Positions 1 to 21,464 of a stretch of 64,000 nucleotides of DNA are shown piece by piece. This DNA is from Daphnia carinata (lineage: Eukaryota; Arthropoda; Branchiopoda; Diplostraca; Daphniidae), in NCBI RefSeq assembly GCF_022539665.2, contig NC_081336.1, positions 6,430,278 through 6,494,277 on the forward strand. The letters are read 5' to 3'. The position numbers were made by a program, and so were the translations under genes. The stretch's first letter is position 1, and each line of letters starts with the position of its first letter. The notes beneath the pieces were generated by a model. That model saw only the letters and a program-made list of their open reading frames with translations. It was not told the origin of the DNA and ran no database searches.

Positions 1-796
1 AAGTGAACGTGATGTATCAGGAATTAAAACAAAAAATCAGGTATACGTTCTTCTAAACGAACTTGTTCATTGCGTCAATAAGATTCCCATGGATTTGTAA
101 AGCTAAGATTAGAGTGTGTGTTCATGATAATACATTGGGACTTAGCGTTGACGTATGATTTTACGAGCAAACTCCTGACTGTCGCCTACGAAAATGATAA
201 GGGCAAACGTTACGTACCTTAAATGTATACATCTACTATCAACGAGTAGGACTTGAAAAAAAAGGAAGGGACACGAAATCCTGTACCTAAATACACATCA
301 GTGAACCATATATCAACACAACGGCCTTTTCTTTTTGGTACCTATCTTCTGTAGCCTACTAACTCTAACCAAGTCAATATTGAAGGAGACCACCATTTTT
401 TCTTAAAACTTCTTTTTGTGTGTTTGTCTGAAATGTTTGTCTCTAGACCAAACGGTTGGTTCAACATTCGCTCAACCGAACAGGAAAAAAAAAGGAAAGA
501 GCTCCAGAGAGACGGGGGAGAAAGAAAAACAGGTGGTCACGACACTAGGGCGCCATCTTGGATTCAAGTGCTTCAGTGCAACAGGTAAGAAGAAAGGCAT
601 TCCATCTAGTTTGGTGTTTCGTTAAGTTTCAAAGTGAGAGGCGAAATGATAAGAAAACTTACGGGGCTTTAGAGAGTGGCAATTCTTTCTTATCATAGTT
701 TTCAAAATACTTCTAGTAAACACAAATTACCAGCACCAAGGTGAACAAAAAGCAGTACCAAACAAACAAAAAAAATGGCTTGTTGTAATTGTTTAC
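1..796. other. Probable first intron of the ESRP/fusilli gene; no other feature
   Basis: AT-rich sequence with no convincing coding exon on either strand. A GTAAGA donor-like site sits at 585 on the plus strand after a short open stretch, but it has no partner. Because the minus-strand exon ends at 797 with a donor, this stretch should be intron. Confidence 0.4.
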
Positions 797-922
797 CTGA
801 TTGGTTTGAATGTTGATGACGACCAGGCAGATGAGAACAATTTCTTCTTCGTCGGAACCGAGTAAAGGGCCATTAAGACCGGCTGTGGCCAGGTGAAGCA
901 CGCTCAAATACGTCGTCGCCAT
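797..922 (-). CDS. fus: First coding exon of an ESRP/fusilli-type RNA-binding splicing regulator (partial)
   Basis: Reading leftward from an ATG at 922, 42 codons end at a clean donor (CAG then GTAAAC) at 797, phase 0. The peptide runs MATTYLSVLHLATAGLNG, then PLLGSDEEEIVL, then a hydrophobic stretch ending NIQTNQ. From memory this matches the N-terminus of epithelial splicing regulatory proteins (an ...TAG...LGSDEKELILL... pattern), where it forms the start of an RNase-H-like exonuclease fold that precedes three RRMs. The family controls alternative splicing in epithelial cells in the nucleus; fusilli is the fly member. The remaining exons should lie left of position 1, and I found no second exon in 1-796. 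An in-frame GTG two codons upstream is an unlikely start. The identification rests on about 40 residues. Confidence 0.68.
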
Positions 923-3900
923 AGCCACAGATTATCTTCTTATTCTTTGGTGTTAGAGTTAAGTTGGCTAATAGGATTTTTTTTGTTGTTGGGGGGCGAA
1001 AAAAGTGTGGTCAAAAACTAAAGTCCCGTTGCAACGTTGGTGGTGCGAATTTTGTGTTCACCCTTCGATGGATAACGATCACGTTGATTTGTTGTTTTTT
1101 TTTTACGTTCCAAAACACGACACACAACAGCAAAGCTAATAGACATACGACCTAAACGATTCTAAACCGGCTCCAAGAAGAAGACCGGACAAGAATGAAA
1201 AATAGAAACGAATTTTCGACAGACAAAAAGATCTTCAGTCCAGGTGGTTTGAGATTATAAATGGCGTACGGTTCAGCTTGGCAGAGAGTATTTCTTTTTG
1301 TTGTGTCGCTTTTTTTGTGCTTCTTTTTAGTTTCCCGAACGTGTCGAAGGATGGTACTTTTGCCGAGTTTGGGAGAACTTGGGAGCAACACGATATAAAA
1401 CGAACAACATCCACGAGTAGCAAGAACAAAACTGAAGAATTACCCCCCCAATAAAAATAGGAATACCACAGAGCGAAATAGGTAAGATATAATAACAAAC
1501 AACCCCCAAGAAAACCACCACACAACTATACAGCCACACCTGAGTTAGATGACAGCCCCCAGTACACTGACTGAACTGAGAAAGCTCCACAGGTTTATTT
1601 TCCGGGGTTGGGTTCTTTTGCCACACAGGTAAAAAAAAAAACTAAAGTGCATGAATTAGCCGCTAGATGGAGAATAAAAATTTCACATTTTTATAACATC
1701 TGGCAATGCTGCTTTTGCCGTTCTCCCTACTGATATTGTTTGTTATTTTTGCTTCATTTACGTGATTTAGCCTTTTTTTTTATTGAGTCATGGCTGATCA
1801 GATACGATAACCTCAAAATACGAAGCAAGGGTAAATAAAAAAAGTGACGACAAGCTTCTCGTATGAAACAATTTATTCATCTGGGCCATCGATGCAAAAT
1901 GCAATAGTATCAAGGATGATCTTCCAGCTTGACAAGCCACGTTTCAGGGGTTCCCCCTTTCACCAACGGCACGACCTCGGGTTGGATTTTGGTCATTCCT
2001 CTTAAGCTTTTTATTTTATTTCCAGGCGTTGGTCACATTCCGATTTGATAGACCCTGCATCTGAGGACACACATGAAAACAACTCTGAATCCTAATCATT
2101 TCCCAAGGGTGAAATGAACCCCCAGTTTGGAAACACAAAGTATATCCACTGATGATATTCCGTGGAGCTTTGGCGTAGGAGAATATCAGCCAACAGCTGG
2201 AGGCTCTTTCTGTTGATGTTTATATGTATACCCTTTCGCTCCTTCGTCTACTTTCAACTACCTTCATTTCGTACGTTTGCTTTTCTTTCGCTTCGTTTAC
2301 CTGTGCACGTCATTTCACCATTCAGGTTTGTCTGCGGTTTCATCACCCGACGTCCTCCGTCGGATGACCCGAATTCGAGAACATTCTTCACGTGATACCG
2401 TTATTCTCCTATTAACAAAAAGAAACAGCTTGCATCTAATGAGTATTTTAAGTTAGCAACAGGGCTTCTGCAAAAATCCCAACAGTTAAGAAATGAAGCA
2501 TTTTCCGGTTCGGCGATTTGCATCTTCTTTCCATTGGTGGAAGTTGATTGAACCACTAAGCGCGTGCTACGTGGCAATGATTTTGATTCGGTTCCCACGA
2601 TGTTTTTTTTCTTTTTGCGTTCAAATCAATTCAAGTTTTTTTTCTACTTTTTTGTTATGCTTTTGTTTAGTATATGCCGGTGGTATAACAGAAATTGCGC
2701 TTCACTGGTCAAGACAACTAGATTCACAGGCGACTGGGCGAATCAATGTTCATGATTTCTATTAAAAAGCTTGGAGCAAATTCTCGACCTTGACCTTGAC
2801 AAGTTGCTGAGAGGAAGAGCGGACATCCTTTCCCTTCTGTCTCTCAGAGAATGGTAGGGAAAAAAGGAAAGGCAAAGTCAACATCAGAAATGACAATCAC
2901 TTTTTTTTTTATTTTACAAGAAAATGTGTACCAGCCATCATGGCGGACAGAGTTCTCTGACTACCTCCCCAAAGAATAGCCCCCTCCTTTTTCTTTCCTA
3001 TTTTGTTTTCCTTGAGACGGCCTATCGAGACTCATAGGTTTTCCAGCCTTCGAGTTTCAATGGAATTACACACGTCTTCTCTCTTGCTAAAGAGATTTTT
3101 ATCGTGATTCTTTTCCTGGAACTCAATGTCTGTACAGCAATTTTTTTGTGGGTTTGTGGGACCTTTTTCGATTAATATTCCAAGAACCAAAGGGCATATC
3201 TTTAAAAATGTCTTTACCAATATTCGTTTTTTCCTATTTATTTGGTTTGTTTTTATGAAATACACATATTTTTTGCAAACGAATTCAGACTTTAGAAAAT
3301 TAAAGGAGTTTTCGAATTGGGCGATGTGGTTTGACAGCATTTAAACAAAATGGCGAGCTTTATCTTTTCTGCAAGGGAATGTCTGCTAATGATGACCATC
3401 CTGCTGAAAGCACTTTTATTGAGAAACAGAGAACTCTTCTCGTAAAATTCTCATTAATCTGAAATGTCGTAATTAAGCTCGCATTTATTGATTACCAGCC
3501 GTCAACCTACATGTGGCACTTGTCTAGAACCGGGCTGAATTGGTAATGTCTGTCATTCAGTAATGGAGTCTCCATTACTTAGATCAGTCTGCTATCTTCC
3601 ATGCTCAGACCACTTAAACAATGGAAAGAGTAATCGTCTTCTTTTGATATTATTGATGAGGTTCAAAATATTTTCATTTTTAATACTTCTGTGGGAAGAA
3701 AATCATCATAAAAACACAACCATTAAAATGTAGGGTTTAGTCTCTTTCAAATTATGGAGGCAACACTGCACTGACGTGAAAACTACAAGGCCAATGCCCT
3801 TGTTTACTTCTTCTAAAAGCAGTTTGGCTTTGTAATGACATGCTTACCCCATTTTGTAAAAAGGCTAGTCAAATTAAAGTAGGTACATTTCAAAATTTGA

Positions 3901-5842
3901 ATGTTTCTTTGGTTTGCTAATCGTATTTATATGTTCTAAAACAAGCTTTACAATGGAACCCACATATAGAACGTATAGGACGGTAGCGAGACAAAACACT
4001 AAAACCAACGAGTTATGAATATAATCCAAACGCAAGGAAGTTCTTTCATATCCGTTACTTTGTTTGTGGTCAGAAAGAGTAAAAGTCAACATGAATTACA
4101 GGCATAGAGCTGACAGCGTTGGAAAATGAGCCCCTATTTTATTGTCCAGTTTCTTCCGCTTCTTCGGGAATCCCATTCGTCTGCTATATTTACGAAAACA
4201 ATAACTCAAAAGAGAAGGAAAACAACTTACCTGTGGTGAAGGCTCATTTTTCATTTCTCCTTGGTTCCACACATGCTCACACAGACCATCTCGTGAGCAA
4301 CGCACGAACAAGAAGTTGGGTTGGAGTTTGGTGCCCGAACGATTTCTATTGCCATCCCGTTTCAGCAGATTTGTACGTGCGATCCACAAATTTTTATTAG
4401 TTTATACCTAAATTGTCTTCTGGTTTTATGACCCAGTGAGTCATCGTTGGCAGATAACAGTGGGTAGTTGTTTAAAAATTGATTAAATGAATGTTTAACA
4501 ACCATTTGACAATGCAGATTTATATATGGCTAGAATCAATTATCCTTCAGTTGGCTACGAACAAATTGCTAGCTGAAATGTCACCCACTGCCTTTTCCAA
4601 TAAAAAAATTTACGTTTATGGACCTCTTAAATGATAAAAATAATTTCTCATTACAGTTATCTTACTTTTTTGCCAATTTTGAATTATAAGCCATTACATA
4701 ATTATCTAGCATATTACTGCTTTAAATGTTGCCTCATGCTCAGCCTAAAATGTACGCATTTGAACGCCAATGCAAAAAAAAAAACAACAATTGGTAACGG
4801 TGATTCGAAGAATAATTAAACGAACTAATTGGTGTTCTCTCTCGCGTGCGTAGGATACCTTCAGCGTAATTTATTTGTAACGTGCTGTTTTCATACTACG
4901 TTAAGTTCACCTCTGAGCCAAACAAAAGCTGACCTACTTTGCGCTCGGCTTACGGTACACAATTTGAACCTCTAGCCTCCATTTGTTCAACGCTGTGTCC
5001 GTTAAGTAAAGTAAAGGTTTACCGCATACGGTATGACTCCTGCCTAGAAATATATAAATAAAAAAACATATTTCCTCGTTGTCTTTTGAAATATCCTAAC
5101 CGCGGTTATTTAGAAACTTTGGAATTTGGGAAAGTACGGCTATGTAGTAAGAGTAGTCGGCCTGTACCATTTTCGATTGAAACTTGCGCGTGTTTCTTTT
5201 TTACATACGATTTCGTCCACTAACTTTGCAATTCCTCTGGCAACCTGATAAGTCTACTCCACTCCAGTTTAACAGGTTTTTCTACTTTTTAATAGAGAAA
5301 CAGCACATGCTGCTTACTCCCGTTTCTTGGCCTCAAAAGAAAGAAATGAGCAACCGAAACCGAGCGATTAAAACTCACAACAGGATTTTTTTGTTTCGTT
5401 TTTCTTTTTCAGGACAAATTCTGGCGTTCTAAAAAGATTTAGATCATCAGGTTATCGCAGCAGTGGAGAAGCTAAATTTTAGCAGCATGGTACTGGTAGC
5501 CCGAAGTGGACTGCTTTTGGCTGACCCACATGACCCTAGATAGAAACGAAGTTTCAGGATGCAAAACTCGTGTATATTGATATTCACTTGACTTGAATAA
5601 ATAGACGTGATCGAGTCATTTTCATAAAACCCCGTACAGAATGGTGCAATAAGGTCAAGCCACTAAAACAATTTTAAAACAATAACTTATCGATATTTGA
5701 GCTCGTAAGTATTAGCTACTTTGGCCAGTTGCCGTCTCATTTTGAAACTCTCTCCGAATCAACATTTTTGCGCAAAGCGAAACACAGCGCGAACTAAACA
5801 GCCTCTTACCTTGTTTTTACCGTTATTTATCAGAAACCTCTC
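923..5842. other. Intergenic/5' flank without a recognised gene
   Basis: About 4.9 kb of AT-rich sequence with scattered short open frames of low-complexity or hydrophobic composition. Three exon-like pieces with donor sites (plus 1549-1628, minus 4231-4389 and the stretch near 2530-2760) have no partners or family resemblance. The part next to 922 should hold the promoter and 5' UTR of the fusilli-like gene, but I see no clear core promoter motif. Confidence 0.4.
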
Positions 5843-6004
5843 ATGGGAGAAATACCGGTAGAACGAGATGCTGGAGGCATGAACCTGAGGTTTACTAAAC
5901 CTACCTTGATGTCTGTAGTGAAACATAGCCCCGCTAGTTTCTATTCAGGTCTACGAAGAAAACTGTGTTCTAGCATTGGGCGCCAGTCTTTCGCAGGAAC
6001 CTGA
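5843..6004 (+). other. Short ORF just upstream of the 81-residue gene (possible uORF or 5' UTR)
   Basis: A 53-codon frame begins MGEIPVERDAGG and ends RQSFAGT. It lies 70 bp before the ATG of the small membrane-protein gene at 6075. It is compositionally ordinary and carries no motif I recognise. It may be an upstream ORF in a long leader, or chance. Nothing shows that it is translated. Confidence 0.2.
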
Positions 6005-6074
6005 GCAGGTAGCATACCAGGTCGCAAGCTGGGAAGTACACTCAAGTAAATATATACAACAATATCAATTAAAA

Positions 6075-6632
6075 ATGGCGATCGATCATCAAATGGGACG
6101 AAGCATTGTTGGCAAAGTCATTGAGGTAAGACGTTCAACGTAGTATTTTTCTGAAGTCTCTGGAGAAAGACAAAAACTAACAATGTTTTGAAAAATTTCC
6201 CTTATTTTCTCTTTGGGTTCCACTAGTAGAAGCATTTTGTGACATTTACCTTCCTTTTTTCCATTCTTAGATGCATGCCAAGCTTTGGTGTTGCTGTTGT
6301 CAGTTTCATATTAATTCACAATTTGTATTCTTTAATTCCTTTCTTTACAGTCGGCCCCATCCGTCCTCTTTTCAGCCGTTGTGTACGGTGTTCCCATAGT
6401 TTACACTGCGGGTATCGTAGCGGAGCTTGTTTTCACAACGTTTTTTAAACAAACCAAGCGTGGCCGCCCAAGTGTTTCAAAGCCACTCGATAAACCAGAG
6501 GTCAGTGATCCTGTCTTACTTTTCGCCAGTATTCAGAAAGGCAGATTTTTAACAGTTTAACCCAACCAACCCCTCTTTTTTATGTAGAGTAATCCGGCCC
6601 GCGCTCAAGGAGGAACCTGTGGAGCATTTTAA
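6075..6632 (+). CDS. Small single-pass membrane protein of unknown function (81 aa, three exons)
   Basis: Three exons join cleanly at phase 0: 6075-6125, 6351-6500 and 6588-6632 (stop TAA), with GT-AG introns of 225 and 87 bp. The protein starts MAIDHQMGRSIVGKVIE. A hydrophobic core over about residues 18-46 (PSVLFSAVVYGVPIVYTAGI, then VAELVFTTFF) looks like one membrane segment. A basic, proline- and serine-containing tail follows (KQTKRGRP...SVSKPLDKPE) and ends GGTCGAF. Three phase-0 exons with consistent splice sites make this a credible gene despite its size. I do not recognise the family. The basic stretch directly after the membrane segment suggests a cytosolic C-terminus (inference). 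Confidence 0.62.
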
Positions 6633-8525
6633 TCTGTGTATACCCTTCATACAGAGACACCATATAAAGTCCAAAAACATGAAAAAACATTTTTTTTTTA
6701 TTATAAAAAAAAAAAGAATTGAAATCAAAGAATATACATTCCGTTCCTGCGACGAAGTTCTACTTATGAATAGCATCACTTTCCCAAATCTTTTGTAAAA
6801 GGATTGTCCTTGACAAGATGACAAACTCAATGTGTTCACCGAACTTTCTTGTTGATCACTAATACTGTAAAGTAAGATTTCAAGACCACCATATCAAGTT
6901 ATTGTCATACCTACGTTAATTATAACTATCATTAGCGAATGGCTGCTTAACAATACAAATATCAAAAACAAATTACGAAAACCGTTAATTATCATCACAA
7001 ATTATTCGGGCAACTACATTAACCACGGAATTCAAACTCTTTGTTTTTCTCCTTTGTTCGTTGGTTACATGAAGACGAAAGCGAGTGTTTATTGGCTTGA
7101 GTTATCGATTCTTGTATTATCAGCAATCCTTCGAACATTTAGTGCAATCTTAGTGTTCCCTCCTTCTCCAAGGGACGCCCAATGAAAGCAAGTGTGTAAT
7201 CTGGATATTTCAAGGATAATGCTTTACTTTCGATAAAGTACAAGTAATGTGTGTCAAAATAAAAAATGGGTTTGTCCTCGTATTATTCACCAGTGCGCTT
7301 ATTAAGAGATGGAGGGTGATATTAGGGCGCTAGTGGATTGAAGAAAACAGAATCAGAAAATACCTGAAAAATGACAGATGGATCCCTAGGGGATGTACAG
7401 ACAGTTTCAAGAAAATCAAACAAAATAGCTGGATGATTGCAATCAGAAACATTGAAAGCAAAAGGGAAGCGCTGTGGGAATCATCTGTCGTGATTACAAG
7501 GGGTCGGCATCGATTACCTGAGTGCCAACTTACTACCGGAAGGTGCCGGCGCTAAAGTGGAACAAGAGGTGAAAAAAGCACATTTTACGTGCGTCGCGCC
7601 AGCATCTTCCGGCAGTAAGCTGAGTCTCAGGTAATCGGGGCCAAGCCCTGGTGGTTGCCATGTTACAATGAAACAACATTTCTCTTGTCCTTTTCCTATT
7701 CGACTGAACTCCGCCCATACATCCATCAAGATATAACGCTATAATGGGTTGGCTGGGAGCCATATATCTAGAAAATTTCATTAATTTTGCGAGTTTCTAC
7801 AATGTGCACTTTCTTCTTGATTGTTGTAACCTACTAATCTTCCGCAAGAGTGCATTATGTTATCAGCATCCGTTTTGAACTATTTCTAAAGAAAAAAAAA
7901 ATTAATGTGTCAATCATAACAAATTTCCCAGGTTGAACACGTTTTCGTGCGCCTTTATATGTTCTGTACATAGTTCGAACCTTAAGTATGTTTTCTTTGT
8001 TACCCAATGGAACTAGAGGACTTTATTCGATTTCGTCTACTCACGCTAAAGAAGCCATAAAGGAAGGTTTGATGCAGATATTACAATTTCGGGTATTGTG
8101 GTCGGGAAGATTAGGTCGAAATTACTCAGTCGCTTACCCAATAATATCTTAAGGTCTAATGCATGACAAAAGGGTGTGCCATATGCGGAAAGAATCTTAG
8201 TACAAGATCATGTGTACACATTATTGCTACATGTTCTTTCCTCAGCTAAATCAATGTTTTGGTTCAAAAATCTTTAGGAACATGTTATTCAATTATCTGT
8301 TTTCATTAGACACCAAACTGACCACAACAATCAGTTACCAATCATGACAAAAATTCTTCTCATCATTCATTCTCTGATTATTTCGCTACAGGGAAGTTTT
8401 TTTTTTACGAAACTCTATCACTACTTGTTTAAGCTAAGTTCTTTAAAAAATATTGTGAACAGAATGTTTTGAATTAGTTGCCCAAGAAGAAAATTTATTG
8501 AGATAAAGTTTGCCAATGAATAATA
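6633..8525. other. Intergenic; holds the 3' flanks of two convergent genes and an inverted repeat
   Basis: No coding exon is supported here. It lies between the 3' ends of the small membrane-protein gene (+) and the roadblock gene (-), so it should hold both 3' UTRs. The only structured element I see is the imperfect inverted repeat listed separately at 7511-7640. Confidence 0.5.
7511..7640. repeat. Imperfect inverted repeat able to form a long hairpin
   Basis: The left arm 7511-7552 and right arm 7596-7640 are near reverse complements. Both contain CGATTACCTGAG, CTTACT.CCGGAAG and TGC(C/T)GGCGC in the same order once one is inverted. The loop is about 43 bp. There are a few mismatches and a small bulge. 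It could be the end pair of a degraded miniature transposon or a structured RNA precursor. I see no target-site duplication that settles this. Confidence 0.6.
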
Positions 8526-9004
8526 TTAATCTGACTGGTTTTGAACAACTATTAACATATACTCCTTGTCTGGTGCAACCTAACAGAGCAAATTTTACTT
8601 TTAATGTCACTATGTAACCTTTTATTTTAATTTTACCATGATTTCATGTTTTTTCGTTCGAATTCTGAAGAATGTCAGGTCATTGGTTGGGTCTAACTCA
8701 CGAACAACACTGCAGGCTTTGTCAGCAAGTTGACTAATCAACCCAGCATACTGGATTGTAGTGGCATTGTCCAATGTGGATTTGATTGGAATGCCTAAAG
8801 AAAAGGGAAAATTCAAGTTTATATACATGTAATGTTCAATAAGAGTGAGTGTTCACCTTCATTGTTAATAACAACAACTCCAATCACTCCCTTGTGAGAT
8901 TGGATTCGTTTAAGAGTTTCTTCTATTTCACTATTGGAAGATTGCTAAGATACAGAATAAAAAATGAATTACACTTCAACTGGTACTTTCACATAATATA
9001 CCAT
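8526..9004 (-). CDS. robl: Dynein light chain roadblock-type (complete, 100 aa)
   Basis: Exons in reading order are 9004-9002 (ATG only), 8944-8857, 8794-8637 and 8579-8526 (stop TAA). All junctions are GT-AG and the phases agree, giving 100 residues; the family is usually about 96-97. Conserved blocks are [61 protein letters not shown] and [17 protein letters not shown]. These match the roadblock/LC7 fold along its whole length. The protein is a homodimeric light chain that binds the dynein intermediate chain and supports minus-end-directed transport along microtubules. The one-codon first exon is inferred from the ATG followed directly by GTATAT and is the least certain part. The gene lies head-to-head with LRRK, about 600 bp apart. 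Confidence 0.93.
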
Positions 9005-9605
9005 TTTTCCTAGTTTGCCGATTTATTGGATAATCTGACGTAACGCCCACCTTCTAGCAACCAAACCCTAGTGATTTGTAAACTAAACAAAAAGGTTTGC
9101 CAGACGACGGCCTAAAGCGCAGGTCAATCATCGCCTACTTTATTCTGCATGGCCGCGTAGCTTCCCCTTTTTTGCGTGATCGGTTTTGAAATATTCCCTA
9201 GCGGAACCAATGTGCGCTGTCTGTACTACGACTTGCTCCGTTTCTTGCAGTCATGCACTCTTTTAGGCGAGTTACCAAATGGGCTTCGAATTTTGCGACA
9301 TATGGTTGACAACTGAACTTGACATAGGCATACTCACCCTTTTAATTATACCATCACGCCCGTGCTAGGCGTGTGCTACAGGCTACACTGTTGATTCGTT
9401 GATTGAAACGTCTGAGCACAACTCCTGGTGGCGACTTCTGCTGCCAGAGCTATGTTCGGTATTAGAAGTTAGGCCTTCTTCATTAAGTGTGCCTGCATCA
9501 GCTGATCAATGAACACATTGGGAGAGACCATGTTTGGTTGTTGACAATTCAGTCAGTGATGACAACTGTGCTTGTGCTCGGTTTGCTGCGGCTTAATTCT
9601 CAAGC
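9005..9605. promoter_or_regulatory. Shared intergenic region between divergent roadblock and LRRK genes
   Basis: The start codons of roadblock (-) and LRRK (+) are 601 bp apart and point away from each other, so the promoters and 5' UTRs of both must lie here unless there are distant non-coding exons. It is less AT-rich than the flanks. I see no obvious TATA box at a sensible distance. The promoter function is inferred from position. Confidence 0.45.
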
Positions 9606-19943
<10,338 letters not shown>

Positions 19944-20903
19944 GGAACTAAGTCACGCTAGGCTTTTTAAGAATTTTAAATTATTTATTTGCTAAACTAT
20001 TACCTCTTTTTTGATCAGAAAACCTTTTTACTTTTACAACTTGACATTTAATTAAACCTCTTAACAAACACGATGTATAAATATGTTGAGAACACTGTTG
20101 TCTTTCCATGTATCTTATTCTGTTCATGTATCGTCGTGTACTTGTTAGAAAATTATACCGTGACATCTTGTTTCCCTCGGTTCTTAATATTAAGCAGAGA
20201 AGGGCTGTTTTAATTATTATTATGATCTATTAAGCGACTTCGAATCAGTTAGCACGTTAGGTGTGATTCTGATTCCTTCTGTGAAAATCAGTTGAAATCA
20301 GCTGTGGTAATTCAAATAGTACCGTGTTTATCGTGTATACTGGGAACGTGGAACGCTATGGCGAGGAAATCGCCGTGGAAATCGAGGCGCCATCAATTGT
20401 GGAAACCACCACCAGGGTATTTCGCGGAACAAATTTGATGAAATCGTGGAATATTTTATCATACGAATAAGATGACGATAAAGAGCAAGAAGGTGGGGGT
20501 TCCCATCAGTTATCTTATAATAATAGAAAGATACAACTACACAATTTGAAAACTATTTGTATTTTTTAAATCAAAATGAAAATTCAAACAAAGTTCATTA
20601 AACGATTTCTTACGAAATTCATTTATTGACTCTAAAAACGAATCACTATTCGGGACTCGCGCAATTTCTTACAAACGCGGTTTTCGTGCAGAAAGACACG
20701 TATAAAAGACTTGTGTGTGCCTCTGCTTATTGGAGCCGTGGTGGCCATCTCGTGGTACAGTTGTGAGTCGCGGTTCACAAGGCATTGCGTGACCGTCACG
20801 GTTCCCGTGAGTTGAGTTTCCCCCTGCTACGCCATAATGATGTGTACACCTCCCGTAGGTGCAGGTCATCGGCATGCGTCGGAAATAAATTCATGTAAAT
20901 AAA
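19944..20903. other. LRRK 3' flank; no gene seen
   Basis: AT-rich and should hold the LRRK 3' UTR. No coding exon is convincing. A 68-residue minus-strand frame at 20669-20875 is rich in His, Gly and Thr and looks like chance. Confidence 0.4.
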
Positions 20904-20966
20904 GTGCTAGGCAATATTGAGATGTCTAATCATCACGATATGCCTTCAAACGGTGAAGAAACAAGT
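20904..20966 (+). repeat. Copy 1 of a duplicated exon-like leader
   Basis: A stretch of about 62 bp starts GTGCTAGGCAAT and contains an ATG at 20922 that opens MSNHHDMPSNGEETS. The frame continues KRASPCVEIEH and stops at 21002. The second copy lies 500 bp downstream (21404-21464) with only a handful of differences. The conserved part covers an acceptor-like CTAG and the peptide, and it stops at the same codon in both copies. Confidence 0.6.
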
Positions 20967-21403
20967 AAAAGGGCCTCTCCATGCGTTGAGATTGAGCATT
21001 GAGAACCTAACCGGATTTACACTTCTTCCATAACCGCCTTGACGAATAGTAAAGCTTGTTCAAAAGTATCTGATGGCCTATAGACTAGGCTTCTTTGGGA
21101 GAGATCATCAAGTTGATTGTATCAGCTTGGTGGTGTTAGTTGATTCTCCCATAAGAAGAAATCTACCCTAGTGGTCATCTACCTAAACTAAGTCACAGAT
21201 GCTTTGGATGCGGGGCTTTAATAGTTACGTAAGTAACGTGTTGAAGTCAAGGAGCACTTTTTGCCACTATGAATACAGGGCCTCGCGTTAAAAACCCGTA
21301 CAAGTTCAGAGACGGGAAACCCTGTATTTTACGACCCTGTAGTTTATGCGATAGTCTAGCCTATTGTAGAGTAAATAGAATAAGAATGGTAAGTATTACT
21401 ACG

Positions 21404-21464
21404 ATGCTAGGCAATTAATATGTCTAAACATCACGATATGCCTTCAAACGATGAAGAAACAAGT
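21404..21464 (+). repeat. Copy 2 of a duplicated exon-like leader, with a good donor site
   Basis: The same unit as 20904-20966, starting ATGCTAGGCAAT, with an ATG at 21420 opening MSKHHDMPSNDEETS. It is followed by G and GTAAGC, a plausible splice donor that copy 1 lacks. If real, it could be the first coding exon of an unseen gene or of a mobile element. I could not find a matching downstream exon. Confidence 0.55.

Noticed and set aside
1549-1628. Exon-like ATG frame (MTAPSTLTELRKLH...) ending at a GTAAAA donor, plus strand
   Set aside because: No family resemblance, and I could not find any downstream exon to match the phase.
4231-4389. Minus-strand open piece ending KNEPSPQ at a good donor (GTAAGT)
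   Set aside because: The splice site alone is good, but no partner exon or known family was found.
20669-20875. Minus-strand frame rich in His, Gly and Thr
   Set aside because: No motif, no splice context, ordinary base composition; most likely chance.
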